Assembly (NCBI RefSeq): GCF_034652275.1
Contig: NZ_JAXIWG010000001.1
Location: 62,001-126,000, forward strand
Source of the DNA: Yoonia sp034652275
Lineage (GTDB): Bacteria; Pseudomonadota; Alphaproteobacteria; Rhodobacterales; Rhodobacteraceae
Length of the DNA: 64,000 nucleotides
Direction of reading: 5' to 3'
Below are positions 27,297 to 36,142 of this stretch, piece by piece (positions within the stretch are counted from its first letter, which is position 1; the number at the start of each line of letters is the position of its first letter). A program made the position numbers and the translations under genes. The notes under the pieces were generated by a model. The model did not search any database, was not told the origin of the DNA, and saw nothing but the letters and a program-made list of their open reading frames with translations.

Positions 27297-27689
27297 ATGG
27301 TTTTCGAAGTTACCCCCCTTTATGCGCTGCCGGTGGCGGCGATCTATTTGATCTTGTGGTTCCGGGTTTCCTCGGTGCGCTCGGAGACGAAAGTGTCCTT
27401 TGGCGACGGGGGCAACCCGGTTCTGTTGCAGCGCATCCGCCAGCACGGCAACTGTGCCGAATGGTCGGCTTTCGTGCTGATCCTGATGATGCTGGCAGAA
27501 GGTATGGGCACGCCCGCCATCTGGCTGCACATCTCGGGCGCTCTGCTGCTTGTGGGGCGGATCGCGCACCCCTTCGGTCTGGTTGACGGCAACGCGGGTC
27601 ATCCGCTGCGCTATGTCGGCAACGGCACGAACCTGCTGGCCGCGATCAACGCGATGGTCTGCATCGGTATCCACATCCTCGGCCTGTGA
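27297..27689 (+). CDS. MAPEG family membrane protein
   Basis: This 130-aa protein has four hydrophobic segments. The motif RIRQHGNCAEWSAFVLILMMLAE (about residues 44-66) corresponds to the family signature RxxxNxxE, and LLVGRIAHPFGL follows. MAPEG proteins include glutathione-dependent membrane enzymes, but many bacterial members lack an assigned substrate. The start has a clear GAAGGAG site. It is followed at 26 bp by the two YCII genes, so it may be part of the same transcript. Confidence 0.88.
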   Translation: MVFEVTPLYALPVAAIYLILWFRVSSVRSETKVSFGDGGNPVLLQRIRQHGNCAEWSAFVLILMMLAEGMGTPAIWLHISGALLLVGRIAHPFGLVDGNAGHPLRYVGNGTNLLAAINAMVCIGIHILGL

Positions 27690-27714
27690 TGGCCCGAGCC
27701 CAGGGAACAAATCA

Positions 27715-28065
27715 ATGAAATACATGATCTTGCTATATGCGGAACCTGACAGAAATCCTGCGCCCGGAACCGATGAATTCGACTCGATGATGGCCGATTT
27801 CTTTGACCTGGACGAGCAGATGAAGGACCGCGCGTCCGTGCTGGCCGGCGAAGCGCTTCTCGGCGCTGAGACCGCCACGACGGTGAAAAAGCGTGACGGG
27901 CACGTCGAAACGATGGACGGGCCATTTGCCGAGACCCGTGAACATCTGGGCGGCTTCTATCTGATCGAGGCCGCAACTATTGAAGACGCACATGCCTTTG
28001 CCGCAGCGGTGCCTGTGGCGCGCTATGGTCTGGTCGAAGTGCGTCCCGTCGAAGTCTTTGAATAG
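27715..28065 (+). CDS. YCII-related (DGPF) protein 1
   Basis: This 116-aa ferredoxin-like-fold protein carries the DGPF motif (VETMDGPFAETREHLGGF, about residues 62-79). YCII/DGPF proteins are characteristic genetic partners of ECF42-group sigma factors, and one is encoded two genes downstream. A molecular function is not established. It is about 38% identical by eye to the next protein, which suggests tandem duplication. Confidence 0.88.
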   Translation: MKYMILLYAEPDRNPAPGTDEFDSMMADFFDLDEQMKDRASVLAGEALLGAETATTVKKRDGHVETMDGPFAETREHLGGFYLIEAATIEDAHAFAAAVPVARYGLVEVRPVEVFE

Positions 28066-28075
28066 GATACACCCC

Positions 28076-28435
28076 ATGCAATACATGCTTCTGATCTACA
28101 ACGACCCCGCCCTGGAGCCGGCCTATGGCACGCCCGAGTTCAACGACATGATGGGCGGCTTCTTCGCTGCGAACGAACGGATGAAGGCTGATGGCGTCCT
28201 GCGCTCTGGCGAGGGTCTGCAGGGGGTGGAAACCGCGACTTCGCTGCGGATCAAGTCGGGCAAGGTGGAAACCATGGACGGCCCCTTTGCGGAAACGCGC
28301 GAACATCTGGGCGGTTACTACGTCATCGACGTGCCGGACCTTGACGCCGCCTTGACCTATGCGGCGCTCATCCCTTCGGTCCATTTCGGCACGATCGAGG
28401 TGCGGCCGCTCATGGACTACAACCCGGCCAGTTGA
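28076..28435 (+). CDS. YCII-related (DGPF) protein 2
   Basis: This 119-aa paralogue of the preceding protein has the same DGPF motif (METMDGPFAETREHLGGYYVID) and the same N-terminal MxYMxLxY strand. It starts 10 bp after the first copy and ends 4 bp before the sigma factor start, which indicates one operon. The pair may sense or modify a small molecule in the ECF42 system, which is inference from gene linkage. Confidence 0.88.
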   Translation: MQYMLLIYNDPALEPAYGTPEFNDMMGGFFAANERMKADGVLRSGEGLQGVETATSLRIKSGKVETMDGPFAETREHLGGYYVIDVPDLDAALTYAALIPSVHFGTIEVRPLMDYNPAS

Positions 28436-28439
28436 TGCG

Positions 28440-29684
28440 ATGACCGCCCCCGGACCCACCAGCGCCATCGCGGTTACCAGGGAACTGGACCGCGTGATGC
28501 GCGCCGACCGGGGGCGGCTCTTGTCCTTGCTGGCGGCGGGTCTGCGCGATCTGTCACTGGCCGAGGAGGTTCTGCAGGAGGCCGTTGTTTCGGCCCTTGC
28601 CCATTGGGGCCGTACGGGTCTGCCCAGATCGCCCGCAGGCTGGCTGTTGCAGGTGGCGCGGCGCAAGGCCATCGACCGGCTGCGCGGTGCGACAAGCGAC
28701 AGCCGCAAGGCGCAGGCGCTGGCGGTGCTGGCCCGAGACGAGGCCGCGCCGGAACCTGAAACCATCCCCGACGAACGGCTGCGCCTGATCTTCGCGTGCT
28801 GCCACCCGGCGTTGGAGCCGAAATCGCGCGTCGCTTTGACGCTGCGAACGGTTTGCGGACTGACGACGCCCGAGATCGCCCGCGCTTTTCTGGACGCGGA
28901 AACGACGATGGGCCAGCGTATCAGCCGCGCCAAGGCCAAAATCGCTGCAGCCGGAATCCCGTTTGCAGTGCCCGAAACCGAACAATGGGCCGAGCGCCTT
29001 GAGACGGTGTTGACCACCATGTACCTAATCTTCACGACCGGTTATGTCGCAGGGCCCGGCGAGCCACGCGACCTGTGCCTTGAAGCCGAATACCTGATGC
29101 GCCTGTTGGACAGGTTGCGTCCCGAAGACGCGGAAATCGAAGGGGCGCTTGCGATGATGCTGCTGACCTCTGCCCGACGCGCCGCGCGGATCGGCACAGA
29201 CGGGGCCAGCCTGCCGACCTGCGAACAGGACCGCCAGCTTTGGGATCAAACACGTATCGCCGAGGGGCGCGACATCCTTGCCCGTGCCGTTGCGCGCCGC
29301 CACCCCGGCCCGTTCCAGATCAAGGCCGCTATTGCCGATTGCCAGATGGCCGCCCCCGCCCCCGACTGGCCCCAGATCACGGCGCTCTACGGAGCACTGC
29401 TTCGGTATGAGCCAACCCCGGTGATCAAGCTCAATGCCGCAGTCGCGATCGCAGAAGCGGGGGATCCAGAGCAAGGGCTGACAATCGTTGAACGGCTGAG
29501 GGGGGCGCTTTCCGACTATCAGCCCTGGCATGCGGCCTATGCCGCACTCCTTGCAACGAATGGCCGACACGATGAGGCCATATGCGCCTACCGAGACGCG
29601 ATCGCCCGCACGTCAACCGGTCCAGAGGCGCAATTCCTGGAGAAGCAACTCGTAAAACTCGTTGGCATAAAAGCCGGGCAATAG
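28440..29684 (+). CDS. ECF42-type RNA polymerase sigma factor
   Basis: This 414-aa sigma factor has region 2 (about residues 15-80, AEEVLQEAVVSALAHW and PAGWLLQVARRKAIDRLR) and region 4 (about 115-165, LTLRTVCGLTTPEIARAFL). A large C-terminal extension of about 240 aa with TPR-like helices (DUF6596 region, FTTGYVAGPGEPRDLCLEAEYLMRLL) follows. This long C-terminus plus linked DGPF proteins defines the ECF42 group, which acts without a classical anti-sigma factor. The ATG at 28440 lies 5 bp after the preceding stop. Confidence 0.9.
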   Translation: MTAPGPTSAIAVTRELDRVMRADRGRLLSLLAAGLRDLSLAEEVLQEAVVSALAHWGRTGLPRSPAGWLLQVARRKAIDRLRGATSDSRKAQALAVLARDEAAPEPETIPDERLRLIFACCHPALEPKSRVALTLRTVCGLTTPEIARAFLDAETTMGQRISRAKAKIAAAGIPFAVPETEQWAERLETVLTTMYLIFTTGYVAGPGEPRDLCLEAEYLMRLLDRLRPEDAEIEGALAMMLLTSARRAARIGTDGASLPTCEQDRQLWDQTRIAEGRDILARAVARRHPGPFQIKAAIADCQMAAPAPDWPQITALYGALLRYEPTPVIKLNAAVAIAEAGDPEQGLTIVERLRGALSDYQPWHAAYAALLATNGRHDEAICAYRDAIARTSTGPEAQFLEKQLVKLVGIKAGQ

Positions 29685-30067
29685 ACTGCTCTGCCGCGAA
29701 CGGGGTGCAACGTCTGCATCCCTGACGGAAGGGGTGATCCCGGGTGGTGGGGCGAACCGCCGCTCTCCGCCCTCCACGTCGGTCTTGCTGCAATAGCGAA
29801 GGGTTATGTGTGGAAGGCTCGAGCGGCAGAAAGGTCCGTAAAGCGGACATCCGACTTTGCGCGACATGCTCACTCAAAAGCAGAGTGCCAACAGACGCAC
29901 AACATTTCCCGCAAAGCACTGGCCGCGAGAGGCGTATGGATTGCATCCTCGCGCCCCTTGCCCCATATGGCACTCAACACCGGACCTGTGTTGCAAATCA
30001 CCCTTGCAGCTTTTAGGTTCTGGCGACCGTCGGGCAGCCTGGCCCGCACCAACACAAGGGATGGAAA
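29685..30067. other. gap between the ECF42 gene and yajC
   Basis: No convincing gene is seen in these 383 bp. A short motif GGTCCGTAAAGCGGACATCCG (29837-29857, partly self-complementary) resembles fragments near 49740-49800. The final 100 bp should carry the yajC-secDF promoter, but no clean -35/-10 pair was found. Confidence 0.4.
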
Positions 30068-30349
30068 ATGAGAGCTGCCGATCTGATTATGTTGCTGTTG
30101 ATCTTCGGAATCATGTATTTCCTGCTGATCCGGCCTCAGCAAAAGCGGCTCAAGGAACATACCGCGATGCTGGCGGCGCTGCGCCGGGGCGATCAGGTCG
30201 TCACGCAGGGCGGTGTCGTGGGCAAGATCGTCAAGGTCAAGGACGAGGTGGGCGAGATCGAGGTCGAGATCGCATCCGGTGTCATCGTCCGTGTCATGAA
30301 GCCGACCATCGTGTCGGTGCTCAACAAGACAGAGCCGACCAAAACCTAA
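30068..30349 (+). CDS. yajC: Sec translocon accessory protein YajC
   Basis: This 93-aa protein has one N-terminal membrane helix (LIMLLLIFGIMYFLLIRPQQKR, about residues 6-27), the hallmark IRPQQKR boundary and a small cytoplasmic domain (GDQVVTQGGVVGKIVKV). It joins SecD and SecF in the holo-translocon. It lies 21 bp before secD, and the order yajC-secD-secF is conserved across bacteria. Confidence 0.95.
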   Translation: MRAADLIMLLLIFGIMYFLLIRPQQKRLKEHTAMLAALRRGDQVVTQGGVVGKIVKVKDEVGEIEVEIASGVIVRVMKPTIVSVLNKTEPTKT

Positions 30350-30370
30350 CGTCGCCGAAAAGGCCGGAAC

Positions 30371-32032
30371 ATGCTGTCCATCTCCTATCCCAAGCAGATC
30401 ATGATCTGGCTGACCGTTGTGGTCGGCCTGATGCTTGCGCTGCCCAACGGGTTCTACAACCGCGTCGAGACATCGAACGACGCGCGCGCCTTGATCGACG
30501 CGGGCCAGACAAGTGCGGCACTGGAAGAGGACGCAGCCCTGTGGCCGTCGTTCCTGCCGTCCAATCTGGTCAATCTGGGGCTGGACTTGCGCGGCGGCGC
30601 GCATCTGCTGGTCGAGGTCGCAGTGCAGGATGTGCATGCGTCCTTCCTTGAAGGGTTCTGGCCGCAGGTGCGTGACGTGCTGGCGGCGGAACGCAATGTG
30701 GTCGGTTTTGTCACGCGCGAAGAGGGCCCTGCCAACGAATTGCGCGTGCGCATTTCTGAAGCTGCGGGCGCAAACCGCGCTTTTGAGCTTGCGCGCGGAC
30801 TGGGCCGTCCGGTCACGTCTTTCACCGGCGCTGCGGCGTCCAATATCGACGTGCGTATCAACGGCACCTTGCTGACCATCACGATCAGCGAGGCGGAAAT
30901 GTCCGCCATGAACGAACGCACGATGCTGCAGACGCTGGAAATCATCCGCCGCCGCATCGACGAGGTCGGCACCCGCGAACCCACCATCCAGCGGCAAGGG
31001 GCCGAACGCGTGCTGGTGCAGGTCCCCGGCGTAGGATCGGCGCAGGAGATCAAGGATCTGCTCGGCACGACCGCGCAGCTGACCTTCAACCCTGTGGTCG
31101 CGCGCACGACCAATGAAAACGAATCCCCCGGCACCGGCAATTTCCTTGTGCCTTCGGTGGATGAACCCGGGCTTTTCTATATCCTCGAACGCCGCCCTGT
31201 CGTGACGGGCGAGCAGTTGGAGAATGCGCAGCTCGATTTCGACCAGAACAACCGCCCTGCGGTGGGGTTTCGCTTCAACACGTCTGCGGCGCGGATTTTC
31301 GGCGATTACACTTTGGCCAATGTGGGATCGCCCTTTGCCATCGTGCTGGATAACGAAGTGATTTCCGCCCCCACGATCCAAAGCCATATTCCCGGCGGGT
31401 CGGGTATCATCACCGGCAATTTCACCGTGGAAGAGGCGACCAATCTGGCCGTCCTGCTGCGTGCGGGGGCCTTGCCTGCGGAACTGACTTTTCTTGAAGA
31501 ACGCACCATCGGCCCCGAACTGGGACAGGATTCCATCGACGCTGGCCGTCTGGCCGCGATGGTTGGCGGTGTGCTTGTGATCCTGTTCATGGGGCTGAGC
31601 TATGGGTTGTTCGGCTGGTTCGCCAATATCGCGCTGGCGATCAACCTTGGCCTGATCTTTGGCGTGCTGTCGCTGGTTGGTGCCACACTGACATTGCCCG
31701 GCATCGCGGGGATCGTGCTGACCGTCGGCATGGCCGTGGACGCCAATGTGCTTGTGTTCGAGCGCATCCGCGAAGAGTTGAAAACCGCCAAAGGCCCCGC
31801 ACGCGCCATCGAGCTTGGCTATGAACGCGCTTTGTCTGCGATCACCGACAGTAACTTTACCACCTTTATGGTGGCAACGATCCTGTTCACGCTGGGGTCC
31901 GGCCCTGTGCGCGGTTTTGCGATCACGTTGGGGCTGGGGATCATCACATCGGTCTTTACCGCAATTTTCGTCACCCGGTCGCTGATTTCCATCTGGTTCG
32001 CATACCGCCGACCCAAGACAATCGAGGTTTGA
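30371..32032 (+). CDS. secD: protein translocase subunit SecD
   Basis: This 553-aa membrane protein has the first helix at about residues 7-25, the NLGLDLRGGAHLLVEV signature after it, a long periplasmic P1 domain and five C-terminal helices. The GIAGIVLTVGMAVDANVLVFERIREE motif in TM4 is diagnostic. With SecF it uses the proton-motive force to pull exported proteins across the membrane. It ends 4 bp before secF. Confidence 0.96.
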   Translation: MLSISYPKQIMIWLTVVVGLMLALPNGFYNRVETSNDARALIDAGQTSAALEEDAALWPSFLPSNLVNLGLDLRGGAHLLVEVAVQDVHASFLEGFWPQVRDVLAAERNVVGFVTREEGPANELRVRISEAAGANRAFELARGLGRPVTSFTGAAASNIDVRINGTLLTITISEAEMSAMNERTMLQTLEIIRRRIDEVGTREPTIQRQGAERVLVQVPGVGSAQEIKDLLGTTAQLTFNPVVARTTNENESPGTGNFLVPSVDEPGLFYILERRPVVTGEQLENAQLDFDQNNRPAVGFRFNTSAARIFGDYTLANVGSPFAIVLDNEVISAPTIQSHIPGGSGIITGNFTVEEATNLAVLLRAGALPAELTFLEERTIGPELGQDSIDAGRLAAMVGGVLVILFMGLSYGLFGWFANIALAINLGLIFGVLSLVGATLTLPGIAGIVLTVGMAVDANVLVFERIREELKTAKGPARAIELGYERALSAITDSNFTTFMVATILFTLGSGPVRGFAITLGLGIITSVFTAIFVTRSLISIWFAYRRPKTIEV

Positions 32033-32036
32033 CCCA

Positions 32037-33005
32037 ATGCGTTTGCGGCTGGTTCCTGAACAGACGAATATCAACTTTTTCCGCTATGCCTGGGTGACGT
32101 TCGGGGCCTCTGCCCTCATGGTGGTCATGTCCGTGATCGTGTTCTTCGTCTACGGGCTGAACTTTGGCATCGACTTCCGCGGGGGCACGTCGATCCGCAC
32201 CGAGTCGACGCAATCGGTCGATGTCGCGGCTTACCGCGAGGCGTTGACCCCGCTGGAATTGGGCGATGTCAGCATCACACAAGTATTCGACCCGACATTT
32301 GACGATGATCAGAATGTCGCGATGATCCGTATTCAGGCGCAGGACGGCGACGAGAGCATCTCGCCCCAGACGATTCTGCAAATTCAGGATGCCCTGCGCG
32401 GTGTCGCGCCTGATATCACCTTTCCATCTGTTGAAAGTGTCGGACCAAAAGTATCGGGCGAATTGATCCGCACGGCGGTTTTGGCCGTGTTGGGTGCGCT
32501 GACGGCCATCGTGATCTACATCTGGCTACGGTTCGAATGGCAATTTGCGGTGGGGGCTGTGGCCGCGCTGGTCCATGACGTGGTGCTGACCATCGGAATT
32601 TTCGCGTTGTTCCAGATCAGGTTCGATCTGGCGATTATCGCCGCGCTGCTGACCATTGTGGGCTATTCGATCAACGACACGGTGGTTGTGTTCGACCGCG
32701 CGCGCGAAAACCTGCGCAAATACAAGGCAAAGCCTTTGGTCGAGGTGCTGAACCTGTCGGCCAATGAAACCCTAAGCCGCACGATCATGACATCGGGCAC
32801 CACGCTGATCGCGCTGATCGCCCTGCTGGTGCTGGGTGGCGATGTGATCCGCGGCTTTGTCTTTGCGATTGCCTGGGGCATCATTGTCGGGACCTATTCA
32901 TCGCTCTATGTCGCCAAGAACATCGTGCTGATGCTGGGCGTCAAACGCGACTGGTCCAAGAAAGACCCCGCCGCGGGCACCAAATACGGCCATATCGACA
33001 CCTGA
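32037..33005 (+). CDS. secF: protein translocase subunit SecF
   Basis: This 322-aa partner of SecD has six membrane helices. The GLNFGIDFRGGTSIRT motif follows TM1, and the TIVGYSINDTVVVFDRARENLRKYK motif marks TM4. Its position directly after secD with a 4-bp gap fits co-translation. The C-terminus (KKDPAAGTKYGHIDT) ends 12 bp before the next gene, which probably shares the transcript. Confidence 0.96.
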   Translation: MRLRLVPEQTNINFFRYAWVTFGASALMVVMSVIVFFVYGLNFGIDFRGGTSIRTESTQSVDVAAYREALTPLELGDVSITQVFDPTFDDDQNVAMIRIQAQDGDESISPQTILQIQDALRGVAPDITFPSVESVGPKVSGELIRTAVLAVLGALTAIVIYIWLRFEWQFAVGAVAALVHDVVLTIGIFALFQIRFDLAIIAALLTIVGYSINDTVVVFDRARENLRKYKAKPLVEVLNLSANETLSRTIMTSGTTLIALIALLVLGGDVIRGFVFAIAWGIIVGTYSSLYVAKNIVLMLGVKRDWSKKDPAAGTKYGHIDT

Positions 33006-33017
33006 GGTGGACAATAG

Positions 33018-33371
33018 ATGCGCCTGAACGAGATCAGATATACCGATTCCGTCCCGATTGACGGCTATGGCCCCGGCTTTTTCCGCATCGGCGGCAAGGT
33101 GGTGCAGGGGCCGGTGCTGGTTTTCCCGACGGGTGTGGCACCTTGGGACGGGTTCAGTGATACGGGCGCGATCATCGACCGGATGGCCGATGTCGATGTG
33201 GTTTTTGTCGGCACGGGTGCCGAGATCGCGCATTTGCCCGCCGAATTCCGCACAACCTTGGAACAGGCAGGGATCGGCGTCGAAAGCATGGCATCGCCTG
33301 CCGCCTGCCGGACTTATAACGTGCTGCTCTCCGAAGGGCGCCGCGTTGCGGTTGCCCTGATCCCCGTCTGA
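33018..33371 (+). CDS. Mth938-like domain protein (DUF498, NDUFAF3-related)
   Basis: This 117-aa protein belongs to the Mth938-like family, whose eukaryotic member NDUFAF3 assists assembly of respiratory complex I. Seen here are the IDGYGPGFFRIGGKVVQGPVLVFP core and the FVGTGAEIAHLP and YNVLLSEGRRVAVALIPV segments. It stands between secF and ccmA, and its stop is immediately followed by the ccmA ATG. The alphaproteobacterial role is unproven. Confidence 0.85.
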   Translation: MRLNEIRYTDSVPIDGYGPGFFRIGGKVVQGPVLVFPTGVAPWDGFSDTGAIIDRMADVDVVFVGTGAEIAHLPAEFRTTLEQAGIGVESMASPAACRTYNVLLSEGRRVAVALIPV

Positions 33372-33986
33372 ATGTTGCATGTCGCCGACTTGGGCTGCGC
33401 GCGCGGCGGTGTCGCGGTCCTGAGCGGTGTCAGTTTCGATCTGGCTCCAGGGCAGGCGCTGGTCCTGCGCGGGCCCAATGGCATTGGCAAGACGACCTTG
33501 CTGCGCACGTTGGCGGGGTTGCAACCCGCGATCACTGGCGATGTCGCGATGCCGGAGGAGGCGGCGGCCTATGCCAGCCACGCCGACGGCATCAAGACCG
33601 CGCTGACCGTGACCGAAAACCTTGCTTTCTGGGCCGAGGTATATGGTCTGCCGCTGGACACGGGCGTCCTGGACCGCTTTGACCTTGCGCCGTTCCGCAA
33701 CCGTCAGGGCGGCACGCTGTCGGCGGGTCAAAAGCGGCGGCTGGGGCTCGCGCGGCTCGCGGTGGTCGGGCGCAAGATTCTGTTTCTGGATGAACCGACG
33801 GTGTCGCTGGATACCGGATCGGTGGCGATGTTCGCCCGCTGGCTGCAGGACGACCATCTGGCGCAGGGCGGGATCGCGGTGATCGCGACGCATATCGACC
33901 TTGGCATCGACGCGCCCGTGCTGGACCTGACCCCGTTCAAACCCGTCCCCGGCACTGGCGGCGGCACGGACGAGGCGTTTTTATGA
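33372..33986 (+). CDS. ccmA: haem exporter ATP-binding protein CcmA
   Basis: This 204-aa ABC ATPase carries Walker A GPNGIGKTT (about residues 35-43), the variant signature LSAGQKRRLGLARL and Walker B ILFLDEPTVSLD. It energises CcmB/CcmC-dependent loading of haem onto CcmE during cytochrome c maturation. The ATG follows the previous stop codon with no gap, and the end overlaps ccmB by 4 bp. Confidence 0.94.
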   Translation: MLHVADLGCARGGVAVLSGVSFDLAPGQALVLRGPNGIGKTTLLRTLAGLQPAITGDVAMPEEAAAYASHADGIKTALTVTENLAFWAEVYGLPLDTGVLDRFDLAPFRNRQGGTLSAGQKRRLGLARLAVVGRKILFLDEPTVSLDTGSVAMFARWLQDDHLAQGGIAVIATHIDLGIDAPVLDLTPFKPVPGTGGGTDEAFL

Positions 33987-34639
33987 TCGCGCTGCTCAAA
34001 CGCGACCTGCGGCTGGCGCTGCGGGCGGGCGGCGGGTTCGGCCTTGGCCTTGCGTTTTTCCTGATCGTTGTGGTGCTGGTGCCTTTCGGCGTGGGGCCCG
34101 AGCGCGAGGTTTTGCGCCCCATTGCGCCCGGTATCCTGTGGATCGGGGCGCTGCTGGCGGCACTCCTGTCGCTGGACCGGATATTCGCGCTGGATTTCGA
34201 GGATGGATCGCTGGCGCTTCTGGCCACCTCGCCTTTGCCGCTGGAGGCAGCAGGGCTGGTCAAGGCCACCGCCCATTGGATCACGACCGGCCTGCCGCTG
34301 ACGCTTGCCGCGCCGTTTTTCGGCTTTCTGTTGCTGATGCAACCCGAGGCTTATGGTTATCTGCTGGTGTCCTTGCTGATCGGTACGCCGGCCCTGTCGA
34401 TGATCGGCACTTTTGGCGCGGCGCTGACGGTCGGTTTGCGCCGCGGCGGGCTGCTCTTGTCGCTGCTGGTGCTGCCGCTTTACGTGCCGACCCTGATCTT
34501 CGGGGCCGAGGCCGTGCGGCGCGGGGCGGCGGGATTGGACGCCAGCGGCGCGCTGATATTGCAAGCGGGCATCACAGCGGGTTGTTTCGCGATCCTGCCG
34601 TTTGCGACTGCGGCCGTGTTACGCATCAATCTGCGGTGA
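33983..34639 (+). CDS. ccmB: haem exporter permease CcmB
   Basis: This 218-aa protein has six hydrophobic segments and the family start LLKRDLRLALRAGGGFGLGLAFFLIVVVLVPFGVGPE. The ALLSLDRIFALDFEDGSL segment is typical. It partners CcmA in the inner membrane. It overlaps ccmA by 4 bp and lies 42 bp before ccmC. Confidence 0.94.
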   Translation: MIALLKRDLRLALRAGGGFGLGLAFFLIVVVLVPFGVGPEREVLRPIAPGILWIGALLAALLSLDRIFALDFEDGSLALLATSPLPLEAAGLVKATAHWITTGLPLTLAAPFFGFLLLMQPEAYGYLLVSLLIGTPALSMIGTFGAALTVGLRRGGLLLSLLVLPLYVPTLIFGAEAVRRGAAGLDASGALILQAGITAGCFAILPFATAAVLRINLR

Positions 34640-34681
34640 TCGGGGATTGAGACAGATGTTTCAGAAGGATAGATAACCGCC

Positions 34682-35410
34682 ATGTCGATGTGGGAATATG
34701 CCAATCCAAGGCTCTTCATGAGCTGGACAAGACCCGTGCTGCCTTGGACCTTTGGTCTGGCTGGGGTCTGTCTGGTCGTGGGTCTGGTTTGGGGGTTCTT
34801 TTTCACCCCCGACGATTTCCGGCAAGGATCGACGGTCAAAATCATCTATCTGCATGTGCCATCCGCGCTGATGGCGATCAACGCGTGGATCATGATGCTG
34901 GTGGCCAGCCTGATCTGGGTCGTGCGGCGGCATCACGTCAGCGCTCTTGCCGCGCGGGCTGCGGCCCCTGTGGGCGTGGTGATGACGCTGATCGCGCTTT
35001 GGACGGGGGCTGTCTGGGGGCAGCCGATGTGGGGGACATGGTGGGCGTGGGATCCGCGCCTGACGTCCTTTCTGATCCTGTTTTTGTTCTATCTGGGCTA
35101 TATCGCGCTTTGGGAGGCGATCGAGGACCCAGACACCGCCGCCGACCTCACCTCGATTCTGTGCATCGTGGGGTCGATCTTTGCGATCCTGTCGCGCTAT
35201 GCGGTGTTTTTCTGGAATCAGGGGCTGCATCAGGGGGCGTCACTGTCGCTCGATGCAGAAAAGAACGTGGCGGATGTGTTCTATTACCCGCTGCTGGTTT
35301 GCATCGCGGGGTTCGTGCTGTTGTTTTTCGCGCTCGTGCTGATGCGCACCCGCACCGAAATTCGCGCGCGCCGGATCAAGGCGCTGCAGGCAAGGGGGCA
35401 ACATGCCTGA
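34682..35410 (+). CDS. ccmC: haem handling protein CcmC
   Basis: This 242-aa membrane protein has six helices and the tryptophan-rich haem-handling motif WGTWWAWDPRLTS at about residues 118-130. Two periplasmic His are visible (YLHVPSALM and LHQGASLS). CcmC presents haem to CcmE. The end overlaps ccmD by 8 bp. Confidence 0.95.
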   Translation: MSMWEYANPRLFMSWTRPVLPWTFGLAGVCLVVGLVWGFFFTPDDFRQGSTVKIIYLHVPSALMAINAWIMMLVASLIWVVRRHHVSALAARAAAPVGVVMTLIALWTGAVWGQPMWGTWWAWDPRLTSFLILFLFYLGYIALWEAIEDPDTAADLTSILCIVGSIFAILSRYAVFFWNQGLHQGASLSLDAEKNVADVFYYPLLVCIAGFVLLFFALVLMRTRTEIRARRIKALQARGQHA

Positions 35411-35546
35411 TCTGGGAAGCTACGCAACCGAGGTGATGGCGGCCTATATCGGCAGCATCGTGCTGCTGGTGGCTATCGTGGGGCTTAGCTGGCGGCGCTA
35501 TGCGCGCGTGCGCGCCGCCTTGGAAGAGGTCGAGAAGAATGGCTAA
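35403..35546 (+). CDS. ccmD: haem exporter protein CcmD
   Basis: This 47-aa single-helix protein (MPDLGSYATEVMAAYIGSIV at its start) fits CcmD in size and place. A short N-terminal stretch is followed by one membrane segment (about residues 13-31) and a charged cytoplasmic tail ending ALEEVEKNG. It overlaps ccmC by 8 bp and ccmG by 8 bp. CcmD helps release holo-CcmE from CcmABC. Confidence 0.88.
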   Translation: MPDLGSYATEVMAAYIGSIVLLVAIVGLSWRRYARVRAALEEVEKNG

Positions 35547-36078
35547 AGTATCGCCCCTGATGATCCTGCCGCCGGTGGTTTTTGCCGCCTTTGCGGGGTT
35601 GTTCCTTGCGGGCATCCTGCGCGACAACCCCGACGAATTGCCATCGACCTTCGTGGGTCGCCAAGCCCCGCCTGTGCCTGTAGAGGCGGTTGATGGCACC
35701 GTGCAGCTGACCGATGCCGACCTGCGCACCGGCGAGGTGACAATCGTCAATTTCTGGGCCAGCTGGTGCCCGCCCTGCCGTGCCGAACATCCCAATCTGC
35801 TGGCGCTGGAAGAACAGGGCTACCGCATTGCGGGCATCAATTTCCGCGACCAGCAACCGCAAGCCTCCAGCTATCTGGTGGATTACGACGACCCGTTCTT
35901 TGCCACTGGCTTTGACTTGCGGGGGCGGTCCGCGATTGACTGGGGCGTGACGGCACCGCCTGAAACCTTCATTGTAGATGGCGACGGGACGGTTCTGTTC
36001 CGGTTTATCGGCCCGCTGGTGGGGTCTGATTACGAACAAAGGTTCCTGCCGGAACTGGCGAAGGCCACAGGCGGGTAA
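35539..36078 (+). CDS. ccmG: thiol:disulfide interchange protein CcmG/DsbE
   Basis: This 179-aa membrane-anchored thioredoxin has one N-terminal helix (about residues 6-26) and the active site WASWCPPCRAEHP (about 74-86). The GVTAPPETFIVDGDG segment is the cis-Pro region typical of CcmG. It keeps apocytochrome c haem-binding cysteines reduced. The ATG at 35539 overlaps ccmD by 8 bp. Confidence 0.95.
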   Translation: MAKVSPLMILPPVVFAAFAGLFLAGILRDNPDELPSTFVGRQAPPVPVEAVDGTVQLTDADLRTGEVTIVNFWASWCPPCRAEHPNLLALEEQGYRIAGINFRDQQPQASSYLVDYDDPFFATGFDLRGRSAIDWGVTAPPETFIVDGDGTVLFRFIGPLVGSDYEQRFLPELAKATGG

Positions 36079-36142
36079 GGGTTGCGGGATGAACGCTGCT
36101 GGCGCAAAGCCCACAGGCGTTCGGTTGACATTGGAGCGATAG

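Noticed and set aside
29870..32074. 734-codon open frame antisense to yajC-secD
   Set aside because: It runs over two well-supported genes, is composed of His/Arg/Asp/Gln-rich sequence and has no ribosome binding site or family motif.
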